A DNA stretch of 64,000 nucleotides from Nitrospirae bacterium YQR-1 (GTDB lineage Bacteria > Nitrospirota > Thermodesulfovibrionia > Thermodesulfovibrionales > Magnetobacteriaceae): assembly GCA_039908095.1 (NCBI GenBank), contig JAMOBJ010000005.1, positions 50,611-114,610 on the forward strand. Direction: 5' to 3'. Shown in pieces: positions 17,797 to 26,688 of this stretch. The notes beneath the pieces are model-generated. The model saw only the letters and a list, made by a program, of their open reading frames with translations, ran no database searches and was not told the DNA's origin. Position 1 is the stretch's first letter, and the number at the start of each line of letters is the position of its first letter. Both the position numbers and the translations under genes were made by a program.

Positions 17797-18474
17797 TTAT
17801 TTGAGAAAGAATCTGAACATTGCTACTGTAGCGGCAAGTTGGCCAATCCAGAACAAAAACATCCATTTTATATATTCTTTACCGGCTTTTTCGATTTCTT
17901 TACCATTTTTTTCAATGTCTATACGCAAATTTCCCTCAAGATTTGAAATTCTTTCATGTATTTTACCTGATTCAAAAGTAATACGCTCGTTAACTTTAGC
18001 TATTTCGGAGGTAATACGTTCGTTAAGATTAGCGATACTTTCATTGACTTTAGCTATTTCGGAGGTAATACGCTCGTTAAGATTAGCGATACTTTCATTG
18101 ACTTTAGCTATTTCGGAGGTAATACGTTCGTTAACTTTAGCTATTTCGGAGGTAATACGTTCATTAACATTAGCGATACTTTCATTGACTTTAGCTATTT
18201 CGGAGGTAATACGCTCATTAACATTAGCGATACTTTCATTGACTTTAGCTATTTCGGAGGTAATACGCTCATTAAGTCTGCCCTCAAAGCGTGCCATGTC
18301 CTCTCTGATCTTTCCTGTCTCTATTGAAAGTCTTCTTTCCAGTCGTTCATCAGCAAAGGACAACGAGTCCTTGCGCGCTTCTGTATTTACTTCATTGATT
18401 AAAGCGGCAAGGGCAACAGCAGCCTCATTTCCAAGCCTGTCTCTTAATTCATCCGGTACCGTAATTACTTGCAT
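17797..18474 (-). CDS. Coiled-coil protein with 11/18-residue repeats and a C-terminal membrane anchor
   Basis: This 225-residue protein begins MQVITVPDELRDRLGNEAA, a small globular head, then a long coiled coil (about 45-195). Residues 68-161 consist of six copies of NERITSEIAKV, four of them followed by NESIANV/L. A C-terminal helix, WMFLFWIGQLAATVAMF, anchors it in the membrane. The layout resembles DUF1640/CCDC90-like coiled-coil membrane proteins, but the function is unknown. The 11+7 spacing gives hendecad-heptad alternation, a common way of building a straight or right-handed rod. The near-identical DNA repeats suggest length variation by slippage or recombination. Confidence 0.75.
   Translation of the reverse strand: MQVITVPDELRDRLGNEAAVALAALINEVNTEARKDSLSFADERLERRLSIETGKIREDMARFEGRLNERITSEIAKVNESIANVNERITSEIAKVNESIANVNERITSEIAKVNERITSEIAKVNESIANLNERITSEIAKVNESIANLNERITSEIAKVNERITFESGKIHERISNLEGNLRIDIEKNGKEIEKAGKEYIKWMFLFWIGQLAATVAMFRFFLK
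17992..18273 (-). repeat. In-frame tandem repeats, 54-bp and 33-bp units
   Basis: Six nearly identical 33-bp modules (NERITSEIAKV) are interspersed with four 21-bp modules (NESIANV/L), in the order 54-54-33-54-54-33. Units differ mainly at synonymous third positions, which points to recent expansion or ongoing homogenisation. Confidence 0.9.
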
Positions 18475-18723
18475 GACCTTATTATATCAAAAAGAATAAA
18501 AAAGCGCCATCAATCGCAGCTAAAAAACATATAAACATTTCTAAATCTGCTGTAATACTGAAGGCTCTGCTTGGTACCACCGCCAAAACCAACACTTGCA
18601 CTAACACCGCCGCCGCCACCTAAGCCGGCTCCCTCACCGGCGCCCGGCAAGTAGCAGCGATTTGATTTGTTATTGACAGGTATTGACAACATTAACCGGA
18701 AATGTATAGGATAGGGCAGTATT

Positions 18724-18797
18724 CGGGGCGTAGCGCAGTTTGGTAGCGTACACGGTTCGGGACCGTGTGGTCGCTGGTTCGAATCCAGTCGCCCCGA
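18724..18797 (+). tRNA. tRNA-Pro (anticodon CGG)
   Basis: A 74-base cloverleaf: acceptor stem CGGGGCG/CGCCCCG (18724-18730 with 18790-18796), discriminator A, anticodon stem CACGG/CCGTG (18751-18755 with 18763-18767), loop TTCGGGA with anticodon CGG at 18758-18760, and a GGTTCGAATCC T-arm. CCA is not encoded. It decodes CCG. No second tRNA is adjacent. Confidence 0.96.
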
Positions 18798-18865
18798 TTA
18801 TAAAATATTCGAAAGCCACAGGAAAATTAAAGAATATTTGACCTCGAAAGATGGATATTCCGGTT

Positions 18866-19002
18866 TAATACCAAGCTGCATTCAATAGTCTAACTTCGTT
18901 GGCTTTATCAAAAGCTCCTTAACGTACGCTCCAATCCCCTGTGAGGGGAGGCGCCGCTTGTTCCCAGCCGCCTGCATTTACTTTTAATTAGAATTGGAAT
19001 TA
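18866..19002 (+). repeat. Dispersed palindromic MITE-like element, copy 1 (right end diverged)
   Basis: It starts TAATACCAAGCTGCATTCAA, has the shared core (TAACTTCGTTGGC, AAGCTCCTTAACGTACGCTC, ATCCCCTGTGAGGGGAGG, CCAGCCGCC) and ends TTAGAATTGGAATTA instead of the usual GACTGCAACTTGGTATTA. It occupies most of the 309-bp gap between tRNA-Pro and yajC (18798-19106). No other gene was seen there. Confidence 0.82.
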
Positions 19003-19106
19003 GGCACACTGCTTCACTTTGCTACTATAAATTTTTTTTATTTTCTTGCCTTTTATGCACATTAAGAGTTAGAATATGAGCTAAAAATTTTGGAGGTGTA
19101 TAGTAT

Positions 19107-19436
19107 ATGTTATCAATAGCGTGGGCAATGGGGCAACCGCCTCAGGGTGGACAGGCTGGAGCTCCGGATATCTTCATGAGTTTCCTGCCTCTTATGGTAA
19201 TATTCATAATATTTTACTTTTTAATGATACGGCCTCAGCAGACCAAGGCAAAAGCGCACAGAGAAATGCTTGCCGGCCTTAAAAAAGGCGATAAAGTGAT
19301 AACAACCGGCGGAATTTATGCAGTTGTGGAGTCTGTGGAGGAAAACACGGTTACGCTTAAGATTTCTGAAAACGTAAAGGTAAAATTCGGCAAACCTTTT
19401 ATAACAACCATACGCGGCGCTAATGATGGTGATTGA
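19107..19436 (+). CDS. yajC: Sec translocase accessory subunit YajC
   Basis: This 109-residue single-span membrane protein has a short periplasmic Gln/Gly/Pro-rich N-terminus, a hydrophobic helix FMSFLPLMVIFIIFYFLMI (about 27-45), the signature RPQQTKAKAHREML, and a cytoplasmic small beta domain (KKGDKVITTGGIYAVV). It associates with SecDF and SecYEG. GGAGG precedes the ATG by about 9 bases. It is the first gene of yajC-secD-secF, a conserved order. Confidence 0.96.
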   Translation: MLSIAWAMGQPPQGGQAGAPDIFMSFLPLMVIFIIFYFLMIRPQQTKAKAHREMLAGLKKGDKVITTGGIYAVVESVEENTVTLKISENVKVKFGKPFITTIRGANDGD

Positions 19437-19454
19437 TAAAGTGAGGAGGCGAAA

Positions 19455-21077
19455 TTGAAAAAATCTGTAAAGTGGCGATTTTTACTGATAGGGCTGGCGC
19501 TCTTACTTACAATTACCGCTCTGCTGCCTAATATGCCTTTTTATAAGGATTTGCCACCGGCAATTAAGAAGCTCTCCCCGGAAAAAGGCATAATACTGGG
19601 ACTTGACCTTCAGGGAGGCCTCTACCTTGTATTTGAAGTAGAAGGACAAAAGGCTGTTGCACAAACCACAAAAAGAATCTCTCAGGGAATTCAGAAACTT
19701 ATAGACAACAAAAATCTTCACGCCGATGTGAAATTTGACGGCAAAAACATAACGGTAAGCCCCGCATCCCCGGAGCTAAGAAAAGCTATAGAAAACGGTT
19801 ATCCAAACCTTTCAGTCACAGACTCAGGGACGTCAATAGTATATTCCCTATCGGAAAAAGAATCAAAATCCATAAGAGACAACGCCTGTGAACAGGCCCT
19901 TGAAACCATAAGAAACAGGATAGACCAGTTTGGTGTGGCCGAACCTGTGATTCAGAGACAGGGAGAGAGCGAAATAGTGGTGCAATTGCCCGGGGTAAAG
20001 GAACCCAAAAGAGCCATTGAATTAATAGGAAAAACGGCACAACTGGAGTTTAAACTTGTTGATGACGACTCCCCCCTTGCCGCAGAACTGCCTGCTCACA
20101 TCAAGTCCTTCGAGGAGGACGAAACAATGGCTAAGTTTAAAGACAAGATAGCAGGGGATAATGAAATTTTATTTGAGCGAATTACCAATAAGGAAACCGG
20201 AGAGGTTACGAAAAAACCGATTCTGCTTAAAAAAGATTCCCTTATGACCGGTGACTATATATCAGAGGCGAGGGTTCAGATTGATACAAGGTTCAACAGC
20301 CCATATGTGTCTCTGAATTTCAACTCAGACGGAGCTAAGTTGTTTGAGGAGATCACCGGTAAGTATGTAAAGAAACGCCTTGCCATAATTCTGGACGGTA
20401 ATGTGTACTCAGCCCCTGTGATACAGGAAAAGATATCAGGCGGCAATGCCCAGATTTCAGGCTCCTACTCAATGGAAGAGGCCAAGGACCTTGCCATAGT
20501 GCTGAGGGCAGGGGCGCTGCCCGCTCCCGTCAATATGCTTCAAAACATAACTGTTGGCCCATCGCTTGGTTCAGACTCTATAGCAGCCGGTAAGCTGACC
20601 GCCATTGCGGCCTTCATTATGGTAGCGGGGTTTATGGCAATCTACTATAAGCTCTCAGGTTTGATAGCCGACCTTGCCCTTGTCTTAAACATAATGTTTT
20701 TGCTTGGTGCCATGGCCGCCCTTAATGCCACCCTGACTATGCCTGGTATTGCCGGTATAGTTTTAGCTATTGGAATGGCGGTTGATACCAACGTGCTGAT
20801 GTTTGAACGAATGCGGGATGAGTTAAAGGCGGGTAAAACCCCACGGGCCTCGGTTGACTCCGGTTACGATAAAGCGTTTTTAACCATTGTGGACTCTCAC
20901 GTTACAACCCTGATAACGGCTGCCGTTTTATACCAATTCGGGACCGGCCCCATTAAGGGTTTTGCCGTAACTCTGAGTATTGGTATAGCAATAAATCTCT
21001 TTACGTCGCTGATAGGTACAAAGGCTGTCTTTGATTTCATAAACGCCGAAAGGGAGGTTCAAAAGTTAAGCATATGA
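19455..21077 (+). CDS. secD: Protein translocase subunit SecD
   Basis: This 540-residue inner-membrane subunit uses the proton motive force to complete export through SecYEG. TM1 (about 8-27) is followed by [15 protein letters not shown] (motif D1), a large periplasmic P1 domain (about 60-350, including [17 protein letters not shown]), and five C-terminal transmembrane helices with [20 protein letters not shown]. The start is TTG at 19455, set by GAGGAGG upstream. It overlaps secF by 4 bp. Confidence 0.97.
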   Translation: MKKSVKWRFLLIGLALLLTITALLPNMPFYKDLPPAIKKLSPEKGIILGLDLQGGLYLVFEVEGQKAVAQTTKRISQGIQKLIDNKNLHADVKFDGKNITVSPASPELRKAIENGYPNLSVTDSGTSIVYSLSEKESKSIRDNACEQALETIRNRIDQFGVAEPVIQRQGESEIVVQLPGVKEPKRAIELIGKTAQLEFKLVDDDSPLAAELPAHIKSFEEDETMAKFKDKIAGDNEILFERITNKETGEVTKKPILLKKDSLMTGDYISEARVQIDTRFNSPYVSLNFNSDGAKLFEEITGKYVKKRLAIILDGNVYSAPVIQEKISGGNAQISGSYSMEEAKDLAIVLRAGALPAPVNMLQNITVGPSLGSDSIAAGKLTAIAAFIMVAGFMAIYYKLSGLIADLALVLNIMFLLGAMAALNATLTMPGIAGIVLAIGMAVDTNVLMFERMRDELKAGKTPRASVDSGYDKAFLTIVDSHVTTLITAAVLYQFGTGPIKGFAVTLSIGIAINLFTSLIGTKAVFDFINAEREVQKLSI

Positions 21078-22012
21078 TTGAGATTATCAAAAAAACCAAT
21101 ATAGATTTTATGGGCAAACGCTTTATAGCATTTGCCGTATCAGGTGCTTTTTCAATACTGGGGATACTTGCGATAATTGCTGTGGTGCGTGGGACGGCAA
21201 ACCTTGGTATAGATTTTGCCGGCGGTACGGCGGTACAGGTAAAATTTGACCAGCCTGTAACATTACATGATGTGAGGAAGGCCCTTGATGCGGGCGGCCT
21301 TGTGGGGGCTGACTTACAGGAGTTTCCAGCGGTTAAAAAGGTGTTGGTAGTTATAAAAAAAACCTCTCCTGCAACACACGACACAAACGCCGCTTCCACA
21401 ACAGCCGGTGTGTCGGATAAAGTCATAGAGTCTCTGACCAAAGGGCTTCGGGATAAAAAACTGACTGTGGATTCGGTCTCAGAAATAGGCCCAAAGGTCG
21501 GCAGCCGCCTGCGCACAGATGCTATGTGGGCAATTATCGCCTCTGTAGTGGGAATTCTGATATATGTGGGATGGCGTTTTCAGTTCAGCTTCAGCATAGG
21601 GGCCACTTTTGCAACCTTTCACGACGTTTTGGCGGTGCTTGGCATCTTTTATGTCCTGGGATATGAAATTAACCTAATTCTCTTAACGGCACTTTTAACA
21701 ATAGCCGGTTATTCCCTTACCGACACAGTTGTAGTCTTTGACAGGATACGGGAAAACCTTCGTGCCATGATTAAAGAACCGGTTACAAAAGTTATAAATA
21801 GAAGCATAAATGAGGTGCTCTCAAGAACTCTGGTAACTTCCCTGACAGTGTTTATTGCATCGTTAGCCCTGTATTTTTTTGGGGGAGAGGTGCTCCATGA
21901 CTTTGCTTTGGCCATGGCGCTTGGCGTAATCATAGGCACATACTCCTCTGTCTTTGTGGCAAGCCCTGTAGTGCTGCTTTGGGTAGGAGATAAACAACTT
22001 GTGAAAAAATAA
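21074..22012 (+). CDS. secF: Protein translocase subunit SecF
   Basis: This 312-residue partner of SecD has TM1 (about 18-38), [16 protein letters not shown], a short periplasmic domain with a low-complexity insert ([16 protein letters not shown], about 98-114), and the five-helix bundle with [20 protein letters not shown] and [20 protein letters not shown]. The ATG overlaps the secD stop (ATGA). Normal length and order. Confidence 0.97.
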   Translation: MIEIIKKTNIDFMGKRFIAFAVSGAFSILGILAIIAVVRGTANLGIDFAGGTAVQVKFDQPVTLHDVRKALDAGGLVGADLQEFPAVKKVLVVIKKTSPATHDTNAASTTAGVSDKVIESLTKGLRDKKLTVDSVSEIGPKVGSRLRTDAMWAIIASVVGILIYVGWRFQFSFSIGATFATFHDVLAVLGIFYVLGYEINLILLTALLTIAGYSLTDTVVVFDRIRENLRAMIKEPVTKVINRSINEVLSRTLVTSLTVFIASLALYFFGGEVLHDFALAMALGVIIGTYSSVFVASPVVLLWVGDKQLVKK

Positions 22013-22014
22013 CA

Positions 22015-23730
22015 GTGCAGGCATTACATAAGAAATGGCTCGTTATGCGCACAAACAGCGAGTATGTTGACTACCTCGCACGGTCTCTTAATGTCTCTTC
22101 AATCCTATCACAGGTTTTAATAAACCGGAACATCAAAACTCCTGAAAAAGCCAGGAGTTTTTTTGATTCCACCGTTAGTTTATTGTCAGACCCAGGCCTG
22201 CTAAGCGGCATGGACACAGCTGTGGAGCGCATACGCCTGGCAATACGGCGCTCTGAGACCATACTTATCCACGGTGACTATGACGCTGACGGCACATCTG
22301 CTGTGGCCATTATGGTTGAAACCCTTAAAAAGCTTGGAGCTAAAACCAGGTATTTTATCCCAGGCAGATTTAACCATGGCTATGGTTTCCATGTTGCGGC
22401 AGTTGATCTTGCCCGTGATTATGGGTGTTCTTTGATTGTAACTGTTGACTGTGGGATATCTTCTTTTGAAGCTGCCGGCAAAGCCTCAGAGGCCGGCCTT
22501 GACGTGATAATAACAGACCATCACAAGCCTGCCTTTGATGAACAATCAGGGCAGCCTGTGCTGCCTAAAGCCCTTGCGGTAGTAAACCCAAAAATTATGC
22601 CTGCTGATAATCCCCATTCGATGCTCACCGGAGCTGGAATTGCCCTTATGCTCTCCCTTGCACTGTATGCATCCAACATCGGAGAGGTGACAGGGCTTCT
22701 TGACCTTGCTGCCATAGGTACAGTAGCTGATGTTGCCCCGCTTGTGGATGAAAACAGGCTTATTGTTAAAGATGGCATAAGAGTACTGATGGATGGTAAC
22801 AGAGCCGGTCTTAAGGCCCTTTTTGAGGTTGCCTCGGCAGGAGGTAAAACAATAGACGTTGATCTTCTTTCCTACTGTGCAATCCCCAGAATTAATGCAG
22901 CAGGACGTATGGCAGATGCCTCGGAGGTTGTAGAGCTCTTTCTAACCGGCTCGGACTCAGATGCTAAAAGGATAGCGGCAAATCTGGATGCCCTTAATTT
23001 CAGGCGTCAACGGATTGAGGAGGGAGTTTATGAGTCTGCTTTGAATCAAATTGAGTTGGAGGGTTTTGACAAGGCAATAGTTATTTATGATGAGGACTGG
23101 CATGAGGGAGTGCTGGGAATTGTAGCTTCCAAACTTACAGATAAGTTTGGTGTGCCTGCTTTTGTGTTTTCTGTTAAACACTCAGTAGCTAAGGGTTCAG
23201 CCCGAGGCGTGCCTGAAATTGATATTTATAAAGTCCTCTGTGACTGCTCAGAGTATCTGATACAGTTTGGCGGACACAAGCAGGCTGCCGGCCTTAAACT
23301 TAACCTCGAAATGATACCTCAATTTACTGCCGCCTTAAATGAGGTGATAGGGCGCACATCCGCCGGCTCCACTGCTCAGTCCATGATTATGATTGACACC
23401 GACTGCACACTCAAGGATATTAACTTTAAACTATTAAATGAACTCTCTAAGCTTGCTCCATTCGGTTACGGAAATCCCGAGCCTTTTTTTGGAATCAAGG
23501 GACTTACCCCATACTCACCTAAAATAGTAGGAAAGAATCATCTGAAACTAAAGCTTGGTGACAAAAGCATACAATTTGACGCCATTGGTTTTGACCTTGG
23601 CGACCAGCTCTCAATTGTTTCAGGCACCGGCAGAGTGGACGCCGTCATCACCCCCACAATCAATGAATATAACGGCTCCAGAAATCTACAGTTAAATATA
23701 AAAGCTATCAGAAAAAGCCCCCCTTTATAA
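22015..23730 (+). CDS. recJ: Single-stranded-DNA-specific exonuclease RecJ
   Basis: This 571-residue 5'-3' exonuclease acts in recombination and mismatch repair. The DHH phosphoesterase domain shows IHGDYDADGTSA, VTVDCGISS, TDHHKP and IGTVADVAPL; the DHHA1 domain has GGHKQAAGLKL near residue 425; a C-terminal OB domain follows. The start is taken as GTG 22015, 2 bp after the secF stop, so translation is probably coupled. A GTG start without a strong ribosome-binding site leaves the exact N-terminus slightly uncertain (ATG at 22045 is the alternative). Confidence 0.94.
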   Translation: MQALHKKWLVMRTNSEYVDYLARSLNVSSILSQVLINRNIKTPEKARSFFDSTVSLLSDPGLLSGMDTAVERIRLAIRRSETILIHGDYDADGTSAVAIMVETLKKLGAKTRYFIPGRFNHGYGFHVAAVDLARDYGCSLIVTVDCGISSFEAAGKASEAGLDVIITDHHKPAFDEQSGQPVLPKALAVVNPKIMPADNPHSMLTGAGIALMLSLALYASNIGEVTGLLDLAAIGTVADVAPLVDENRLIVKDGIRVLMDGNRAGLKALFEVASAGGKTIDVDLLSYCAIPRINAAGRMADASEVVELFLTGSDSDAKRIAANLDALNFRRQRIEEGVYESALNQIELEGFDKAIVIYDEDWHEGVLGIVASKLTDKFGVPAFVFSVKHSVAKGSARGVPEIDIYKVLCDCSEYLIQFGGHKQAAGLKLNLEMIPQFTAALNEVIGRTSAGSTAQSMIMIDTDCTLKDINFKLLNELSKLAPFGYGNPEPFFGIKGLTPYSPKIVGKNHLKLKLGDKSIQFDAIGFDLGDQLSIVSGTGRVDAVITPTINEYNGSRNLQLNIKAIRKSPPL

Positions 23731-23760
23731 GTCATAGTTACCCCGATAATTATTTTGCCG

Positions 23761-25467
23761 TCAGTTTGCATCAAATTTAATTATAAAATCAGAGATAGTG
23801 AATTTATTACTCTTACCGGTGTCGGGAACTCCAGTGGTAAATCCCAGTTTAGCATTTTTTAGATTATCCGGAAACAGGAAACAGTGCCGGGCCTTTACCG
23901 ATGTGCCGGTGTAGTTGGCTGTAAGGTTATCCAGATTAGCGGGTTTTGAGTCCTCAACCCAGAGTTTATACAACGCATAAGAACCACTGCTGTTGCAACT
24001 TGAGCAGGTGGAATTGCAACGGGTGTGTAGCTCCACTCTGGCGTATCGCTTTTCCTGATCCTCCATCCATGTAACACTGCCGGTGTTTATATAACAACCC
24101 TCTTCAGCCACAGAGCTGCTGCAAGAGGGGTTAGTAATGCTTCCGTTAGTATTACCGTGGACATTGTCTCCCTCAAAAACTAAAGCGGCATGGTTATAAT
24201 ATGCAGGATCGTTTCTTAATGAATCGTAGTAAATATCAAATTCCGTCGCTGCACTGTCACCGGAGATGCCTGCTCTGGTGCCATAGGAGCCATACCCTAA
24301 AGCACTATCCGCCCCCCCGCACACTGTTGCGGCATTACCACCCTGCATAAGTGTAAAGGTGAAACCTCCGGCATATTTTGTGCTCTGTGAGTTTGTATCA
24401 TTATTGGCAGTTTTAAATTCAAAATATGCCCGTGTTGTTCTGTTATCCAGTGGACAACTGATGGCAGTACATGGAGATACCACATTTGTTTCATCCGGAA
24501 ACCATGTGCAGCCATAACCATAATCGTCGGCACCTCCACCACTACCACCTAAAACCAGCTTAGTGTTGCCCTCTGTTGTTGACTTTACAACATTTTTATT
24601 GCCCTCAACTGTAGCAAAATAATTAAGATGATCACTGAAAGAAATATCTGATGTTGTTTCTGTGCCGCCTGTGCATAAAATCACTTTTAAAGGCAAAGAC
24701 CGGCTATATGTGTTGAGGCCGTCAGTTACTGTGAAACTCACGGAGTATGTGCCGACTGTGGATGGGGCAGTGCCTGTAAGTGTATAATAATTAGAAACAG
24801 AAGTGTTGTCTAACCACGAGGCTGCAGGGGTTGCACTATGGCTCCATGTGTAGTATGGGGAGACAGTCGCAGGCTGCCCTCCACCGGCATAAACATTGGC
24901 GGTATATGAGCCATCCACACATGCTTTAGGCAGTTCATTATTCATAATGTAAAGTTTTGAGGCCACACACCCGGCCCGTGTTCTTAATTGCTCAAGCGTG
25001 GCATAGCCGTATATGTCATCTCCTGAGATTGTCACAGTGCCGCTGTAGGAGCCGGTTGTGTTTGGCGTGGAATTAACCGTGTGATTTGCCCCGCCGCTTG
25101 TTATTATAAAGGCCACGTTTGTTATAGCGGAACTTATCTGTATTGATGTTGAACCAGCTCCACAAACATTTGTCAGCACCGTTGCATCATAGGCATACAC
25201 GTAGGACTTGTTGTAGGCGTCAGTGGAATTATCTACGTATGAGAGATCAGGCGGAAGCGCCTTATTTTGGGCGGCATAACCAATAACCGCCGCCACTAAT
25301 GAATTAATGCCTTTCTTTGTATCAAAAATCTTTCCCTTTTTGACGTTACCTTTTAATGCCACTATTCCAACTGTTGCCATTGTACCTATAAATAACAATA
25401 AAAAAAATATCTCAACAGAGGAAAACCCTTTTTGATTAGATAGTTTCATCATATTGCCGTTAATCAA
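23761..25467 (-). CDS. Large prepilin-like protein with Ig-like and lectin-like ectodomain
   Basis: This protein has 568 residues. Residues 1-50 are a type IV prepilin N-terminus: leader NQKG, predicted cleavage before FSSVE (Glu+5), and a hydrophobic helix. The ectodomain is far larger than a normal pilin. It has an Ig/cadherin-like stretch (about 190-270, PYYTWSHSATPAASW, GTYSVSFTVTDGLNTYSRSL) and a C-terminal domain (about 280-565) with beta-strand patterns like L-type lectin or concanavalin-fold proteins (AYFEFKTANND, VTWMEDQEKRYARVELHTR, KLGFTTGV) and many paired cysteines. An adhesin at a pilus tip is plausible. The start is TTG 25467 overlapping the upstream stop; ATG 25452 or 25449 is also possible. 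Confidence 0.82.
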   Translation of the reverse strand: MINGNMMKLSNQKGFSSVEIFFLLLFIGTMATVGIVALKGNVKKGKIFDTKKGINSLVAAVIGYAAQNKALPPDLSYVDNSTDAYNKSYVYAYDATVLTNVCGAGSTSIQISSAITNVAFIITSGGANHTVNSTPNTTGSYSGTVTISGDDIYGYATLEQLRTRAGCVASKLYIMNNELPKACVDGSYTANVYAGGGQPATVSPYYTWSHSATPAASWLDNTSVSNYYTLTGTAPSTVGTYSVSFTVTDGLNTYSRSLPLKVILCTGGTETTSDISFSDHLNYFATVEGNKNVVKSTTEGNTKLVLGGSGGGADDYGYGCTWFPDETNVVSPCTAISCPLDNRTTRAYFEFKTANNDTNSQSTKYAGGFTFTLMQGGNAATVCGGADSALGYGSYGTRAGISGDSAATEFDIYYDSLRNDPAYYNHAALVFEGDNVHGNTNGSITNPSCSSSVAEEGCYINTGSVTWMEDQEKRYARVELHTRCNSTCSSCNSSGSYALYKLWVEDSKPANLDNLTANYTGTSVKARHCFLFPDNLKNAKLGFTTGVPDTGKSNKFTISDFIIKFDAN

Positions 25468-26462
25468 TTCGGATTAATCGTTAACACAAGCGATTTTTGG
25501 CTCGTATTGCCGGCATTGTCTTTTACATAAAAAGTAATGCTGTAGCTGTTTGCTGTCGTTGAAACACCGGGAGTTCCGGCTATAGTTACACTTGAACAGC
25601 TCTGCCATCCATTTGTGGCACAACTGTCGGTGCTTTTACCAAGTGTGCCTGCACAGGTAAGAGTCAGATCGCCGGGTAAAGAGGACGAGCTGCTGCTCCA
25701 ACACCACTGGTAGTAAACTGAGCCTGTGCCGCCCTGGGCATAAAGAGATGCATTGTATGCTGAGTCTTCATTCCCAAAGGGTAATTCATTGTTTATAATG
25801 CTAAGTTGTGAACCGCTGCAGCCGATTTTTGTTCTTAGCTCATCAAGAGTTACGTATTGGACTAAATCGTCATAAGTTTCTGTTTTGTTTATATCAGTAA
25901 CATAGTTATCCACAAGGAGGAGCTGCTCATAGATGTTTTGGGTTGTAGCCGACGTAACAGCTAAAGAAGGCCCTGTCTGGTTATTATAATTTGCCCCGCT
26001 GCTAAATACTATAAAAGCGGTATTTTGAACATCAGAGTATGAAGCACAGGCGGCATCTGTACATTTTCTTACAGTTAAAAAGGTTGTTCTTCGCCCACAT
26101 ATCCCCTCGTAGGGGGAATTGGCGGTTGCAGTCAAATTGTCGTCATAGATATATTTGATACATTTGCCAAAGGAATCGTACTGGTTTGAAATTGAGGAGA
26201 CAAAGTCACTTGAGGACTGCGGACAATCGCTTGATATAGTTCCTGAAGAGGGCAGTCTGTTATTAGTGGCGGCATAGCCTGCAACCCCTGCAACTACCGC
26301 TGTAATTTTATCTTTTGTCTCAGTAGTTTTGGTTCTTTTTATAAGCAAACTTACCAACCCCGCCCCCATGCTAAACATTATCCCGATAACCACCATCACA
26401 ATAGCCAGCTCTATCAGTGTAAAGGCTTTATCGTTTTTTATCTTATACCAAGTTGCAGTCAT
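25464..26462 (-). CDS. Prepilin-like protein whose start codon lies in a repeat element
   Basis: This 332-residue prepilin has a leader ending NDKA, cleavage before FTLIELAIVMVVIGIMF (Glu+5 present), then an N-terminal pilin helix. The ectodomain ends in an Ig-like region (SSVTIAGTPGV, SYSITFYVKDNAGN). Its middle (GYAATNNRLP, YVTLDELRTKIGCSGSQLSIINNELPFG) matches the same region of the downstream large prepilin, so the two are paralogues. The first residues MTATWYK are encoded by the terminal inverted repeat of a MITE-like element (26445-26588). No other in-frame start precedes the transmembrane helix, and no ribosome-binding site is near the ATG. Confidence 0.8.
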   Translation of the reverse strand: MTATWYKIKNDKAFTLIELAIVMVVIGIMFSMGAGLVSLLIKRTKTTETKDKITAVVAGVAGYAATNNRLPSSGTISSDCPQSSSDFVSSISNQYDSFGKCIKYIYDDNLTATANSPYEGICGRRTTFLTVRKCTDAACASYSDVQNTAFIVFSSGANYNNQTGPSLAVTSATTQNIYEQLLLVDNYVTDINKTETYDDLVQYVTLDELRTKIGCSGSQLSIINNELPFGNEDSAYNASLYAQGGTGSVYYQWCWSSSSSSLPGDLTLTCAGTLGKSTDSCATNGWQSCSSVTIAGTPGVSTTANSYSITFYVKDNAGNTSQKSLVLTINPN

Positions 26463-26588
26463 TCGATTAACTTTGTTGGCTTCGTCTAAAGCTCCTTGAC
26501 GTCTCCCCTAAATGGGAATCCCCTGTTAAGGGGAGGTGTCGCTTTCTCCTTGCCGCCTCGTTACTCTTTTGACTGCTACTTGGTATTA
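26445..26588 (+). repeat. Dispersed palindromic MITE-like element, copy 2 (full length)
   Basis: A 144-bp element with inverted ends: left TATACCAAGTTGCAGTCA, right TGACTGCTACTTGGTATTA. The core contains CTCCCCTAAATGGGAATCCC and TGTTAAGGGGAGG, which fold back on each other. It is 85-95% alike by eye to the copies at 42498 and 50494. Its left end overlaps the 5' end of the prepilin gene on the minus strand. Confidence 0.9.
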
Positions 26589-26595
26589 TTTCTAT

Positions 26596-26633
26596 TATAA
26601 AACAAAAAGGACGTAGTCTGCTTTCCGTCCTTT
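26596..26633 (-). terminator. Rho-independent terminator after the first prepilin gene
   Basis: On the minus strand AAAGGACG (26633-26626) pairs perfectly with CGTCCTTT (26613-26606) across a 12-base loop and is followed by TTGTTTTATA. It would end the message of the prepilin at 26689-27315 before the repeat element and the next prepilin gene. Confidence 0.7.
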
Positions 26634-26688
26634 GACTGTTTTTAAGCATTTAAGCGGCTGCTACAACAATTTCAGGAGACTGTTACAA

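Noticed and set aside
17992..18273. Possible CRISPR array at the regular repeats
   Set aside because: Units are contiguous, in frame and without unique spacers; they code for a coiled coil.
17759..18499. Long plus-strand frame with serine-rich repeats (SLTLAISEVIRS)
   Set aside because: It is the opposite-strand reading of the coiled-coil repeats; the minus-strand protein has sensible heptads, a start and a membrane anchor.
18510..18692. Open frame of 60 codons on the minus strand, glycine-rich in its middle
   Set aside because: No ribosome-binding site, low-complexity GGGGG stretch, no similarity to any family I know; likely a chance frame next to the tRNA.
21037..21516. Minus-strand frame of 159 codons over secF
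   Set aside because: It lies opposite secF, which is complete and conserved.
26445..26588. The palindromic repeats as ordinary intergenic terminators only
   Set aside because: They share long, conserved ends and cores across many sites, differ in orientation to the genes, and have TA borders, which points to a mobile origin; termination may be a side effect.
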